A stretch of 5,393 nucleotides of DNA from NCBI GenBank assembly GCA_026982145.1, contig JALSHQ010000070.1, positions 1 through 5,393 on the forward strand, given 5' to 3'. A program made the position numbers and the translations under genes. Numbering within the stretch: position 1 is the first letter of the stretch; every line of letters begins with the position of its first letter. Positions 5,128 to 5,393 of this stretch are shown here, piece after piece. Below the pieces are notes generated by a model that was not told the DNA's origin, did no database searches, and saw only the letters and a program-made list of their open reading frames with translations. This DNA comes from Gammaproteobacteria bacterium. GTDB lineage: Bacteria; Pseudomonadota; Gammaproteobacteria; SZUA-140.

Positions 5128-5393
5128 TCAATCGTCCGTCTTGATTTTTAACAGCATAAAATCAAGGTTGTTTTTTCTAAGCTGCGAGCGCGTTCGGTTG
5201 AGTTTTTGCATCTCTTTAATGGGGCCGATACGCACACGGTGCCAGGTGTTGTTATTATCGATGCTGACGGTTTGGATTTTGGACTCAAATCCTTTGAGTG
5301 CAAGTTGTGCCTTGAAAGCATCAGCATCGCTGTAGTGCCTGAAGGAGCCCACCTGCAATACATAAGTACCAGGTTTCTTAAGTTTTGGCATTC
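5128..5393 (-). CDS. SPOR-domain protein (FtsN-like), C-terminal part, 5' end outside window
   Basis: The visible 87 codons are the C-terminal end of a protein whose gene continues past the right edge; the Met codon at 5389-5391 is probably internal. Almost the whole fragment is one SPOR domain: Y-V-L-Q-V-G-S-F (residues 10-17) as the first strand, a helix over 20-34, L-K-G-F (32-35), then the W-H-R-V-R-I-G-P core strand (50-57) and a final L-D-F-M-L-L-K strand (76-82). SPOR domains bind denuded glycan strands of septal peptidoglycan and lie at the periplasmic C-terminus of proteins such as FtsN, DamX, DedD and RlpA. The sequence resembles the SPOR proteins encoded next to argS and hslVU in several Gammaproteobacteria. 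Here the downstream gene is instead the unknown membrane protein. The N-terminal cytoplasmic and transmembrane parts cannot be seen. Confidence 0.87.
   Translation of the reverse strand, partial: MPKLKKPGTYVLQVGSFRHYSDADAFKAQLALKGFESKIQTVSIDNNNTWHRVRIGPIKEMQKLNRTRSQLRKNNLDFMLLKIKTDD

Noticed and set aside
5084..5335. 83-codon + strand frame antisense to the SPOR gene
   Set aside because: The opposite strand encodes a clear SPOR domain; this frame has no recognisable features.

Overview
The window looks like a chromosomal stretch of a gammaproteobacterium with moderate GC content. The best lineage marker is the DUF1820 gene, a small family I know mainly from Gammaproteobacteria. A DUF455 ferritin-like protein, an FtsN-type SPOR domain and a GT9 lipopolysaccharide-type glycosyltransferase fit a Gram-negative host. 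A CbbY-type phosphatase hints at, but does not prove, a Calvin-cycle autotroph. No tRNA, rRNA, CRISPR array, transposase or phage gene was seen.

Layout: (1) 2-382, + strand, the 3' end of a GT9 glycosyltransferase gene cut by the window edge. (2) 383-669, a non-coding stretch with two inverted repeats and a likely promoter. (3) 670-1389, + strand, an S51-family serine peptidase/class-I amidotransferase-like protein. It converges on, and overlaps by 19 bp, (4) 1371-2195, - strand, a DUF455 ferritin-like putative di-iron protein. (5) A divergent intergenic region with a short dyad leads into three + strand genes: DUF1820 (2305-2640), a zinc-ribbon, membrane-anchored, metzincin-like putative protease (2780-3727) and a CbbY-like HAD phosphatase (3811-4572). 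(6) A hairpin-rich gap separates these from a - strand pair read from the right edge: a SPOR-domain protein (5' end outside the window) and a 157-residue single-pass membrane protein.

These are mostly single-gene housekeeping or accessory units, not one pathway. The SPOR/membrane-protein pair is the only clear two-gene operon (16-nt gap). The most unusual gene is the predicted protease: a cytoplasmic Cys4 zinc ribbon, one transmembrane helix and an HExxHxxGxxD site on the far side of the membrane. I see no convincing multi-gene novel system.
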